This document shows, one piece after another, positions 63,740-64,000 of a stretch of DNA of 64,000 bases. The stretch's first letter is position 1, and each line of letters begins with the position of its first letter. Source of the stretch: Leeuwenhoekiella polynyae (GTDB lineage Bacteria > Bacteroidota > Bacteroidia > Flavobacteriales > Flavobacteriaceae); assembly GCF_004104075.1 (NCBI RefSeq), contig NZ_QOVK01000004.1, positions 186,001 to 250,000 of the forward strand, given 5' to 3'. Under the pieces are notes generated by a model. That model did no database searches. It was not told the origin of the DNA and worked only from the letters and a program-made list of their open reading frames with translations. A program made the position numbers and the translations under genes.

Positions 63740-63828
63740 TTACTCGCCAAAAAATTTCTCAGATCTTCTCTCAAAATTTTTTGATCGCATTCAAATCAAT
63801 TCAATACAGAAATTCATACTTATAGTTA

Positions 63829-64000
63829 ATGTTTAATATTTCAGAATTAAAAGCCAAAAAGCTACCTGAATTACAGGAAATCGCTAAAGGCTTAGACATC
63901 CCTAAATACAGATCGCTTAAAAAACTGGATCTAGTCTATAAAGTTCTTGATCAACAAGCCGCAGATCCTAAGGCGGTTGCAGAAGTCATAGAAGAAACTT
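63829..64000 (+). CDS. rho: transcription termination factor Rho, N-terminal part
   Basis: The reading frame opens at ATG 63829 and runs off the window after 57 codons. It reads MFNISELKAKKLPELQEIAKGLDIPKYRSLKKLDLVYKVLDQQA, the Rho N-terminal helix bundle (SELKAK-LPELQ-IAK, then KK-DLVYKVL). This domain precedes the RNA-binding cold-shock domain and the ATPase ring of Rho. In Bacteroidota, Rho often carries a long insertion after this bundle; the window ends before that would show. The 206-base upstream gap holds the leader hairpin. Confidence 0.85.
   Translation, partial: MFNISELKAKKLPELQEIAKGLDIPKYRSLKKLDLVYKVLDQQAADPKAVAEVIEET

Noticed and set aside
1-64000. Search for tRNA, rRNA, CRISPR arrays, prophage, toxin-antitoxin or defence islands
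   Set aside because: No clover-leaf with CCA-type end, no regularly spaced repeats, no phage structural or integrase gene, and no known defence gene was recognised by reading. A tRNAscan-SE or defence-finder run would be decisive.

Overview
The window looks like chromosomal DNA of a member of the Bacteroidota, most likely family Flavobacteriaceae. The evidence is low GC, gliding genes (gldF, gldG, gldI), a secreted protein with a type IX secretion sorting tail, several flavobacterial conserved-unknown families (DUF4834, DUF4870, DUF2752, CCC-motif, DUF4168, DUF3667, DUF4293), carboxypeptidase-regulatory-domain TonB receptors, and promoters of the Bacteroidota type (TAnnTTTG -7 box). I cannot fix the genus. 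Most of the window is ordinary, densely packed housekeeping sequence. No rRNA, tRNA, CRISPR array, prophage or defence island was seen.

Layout. 1-9.3 kb: divergent promoter, rhomboid protease, SIMPL protein, GNAT protein, outer-membrane protein, then DUF4834, YfhO-like membrane protein, glycosyltransferase and polysaccharide flippase (an envelope-glycan block). 9.4-11.2 kb: a secreted Arg/Ser/Asn-rich repeat protein and a DUF4870 protein. 11.2-20.5 kb: a nitrogen module. A porin, a PII signal protein and an ammonium transporter run leftward; glutamate synthase gltB-gltD runs rightward; between them lies a 472-bp gap rich in inverted repeats. 20.6-28 kb: lipoprotein, dnaN, gldG-gldF, an oxidoreductase, pcm and small proteins. 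28-30.8 kb: DUF72, gluconokinase and gluconate permease. 30.8-34.1 kb: two MscS-type channels flanking an exo/endonuclease-phosphatase-fold protein. 34.2-43.8 kb: CCC/DUF2752/T9SS cargo operon, Smr protein, Ca-binding lipoprotein, cysteine desulfurase, TonB receptor and M23 peptidase. 44.1-47.8 kb: coiled-coil protein, zapA, a probable 6S RNA, rny, yebC-like gene and pterin dehydratase. 48-54 kb: dipeptidase, DUF4168, a cyclophilin-FKBP fusion, gldI, nrnA-like gene and a frameshifted PhoD-like gene. 54.1-55.9 kb: ndk and an apparently intact IS256-family insertion. 55.9-64 kb: BlaI/M56 sensor pair, di-AMP cyclase, DUF3667, ABC exporter, truA, YfcE-like phosphodiesterase, DUF4293 and the start of rho.

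How genes work together. Porin, Amt and PII bring in and sense ammonium, and GltBD makes glutamate from glutamine; the shared divergent region probably co-regulates them. GntK-like and GntP-like proteins form a gluconate uptake and activation pair. GldF/GldG and GldI belong to gliding and protein export. BlaI plus M56 is a repressor and sensor-protease pair. The observations most worth checking are the probable 6S RNA between zapA and rny, the palindrome-rich nitrogen control region, the M56 protein with a coiled coil and a TonB-plug-like tail, the A9-tract frameshift in the PhoD-like gene, and the two-domain prolyl isomerase beside gldI. I found no convincing evidence of a wholly new multi-gene system.
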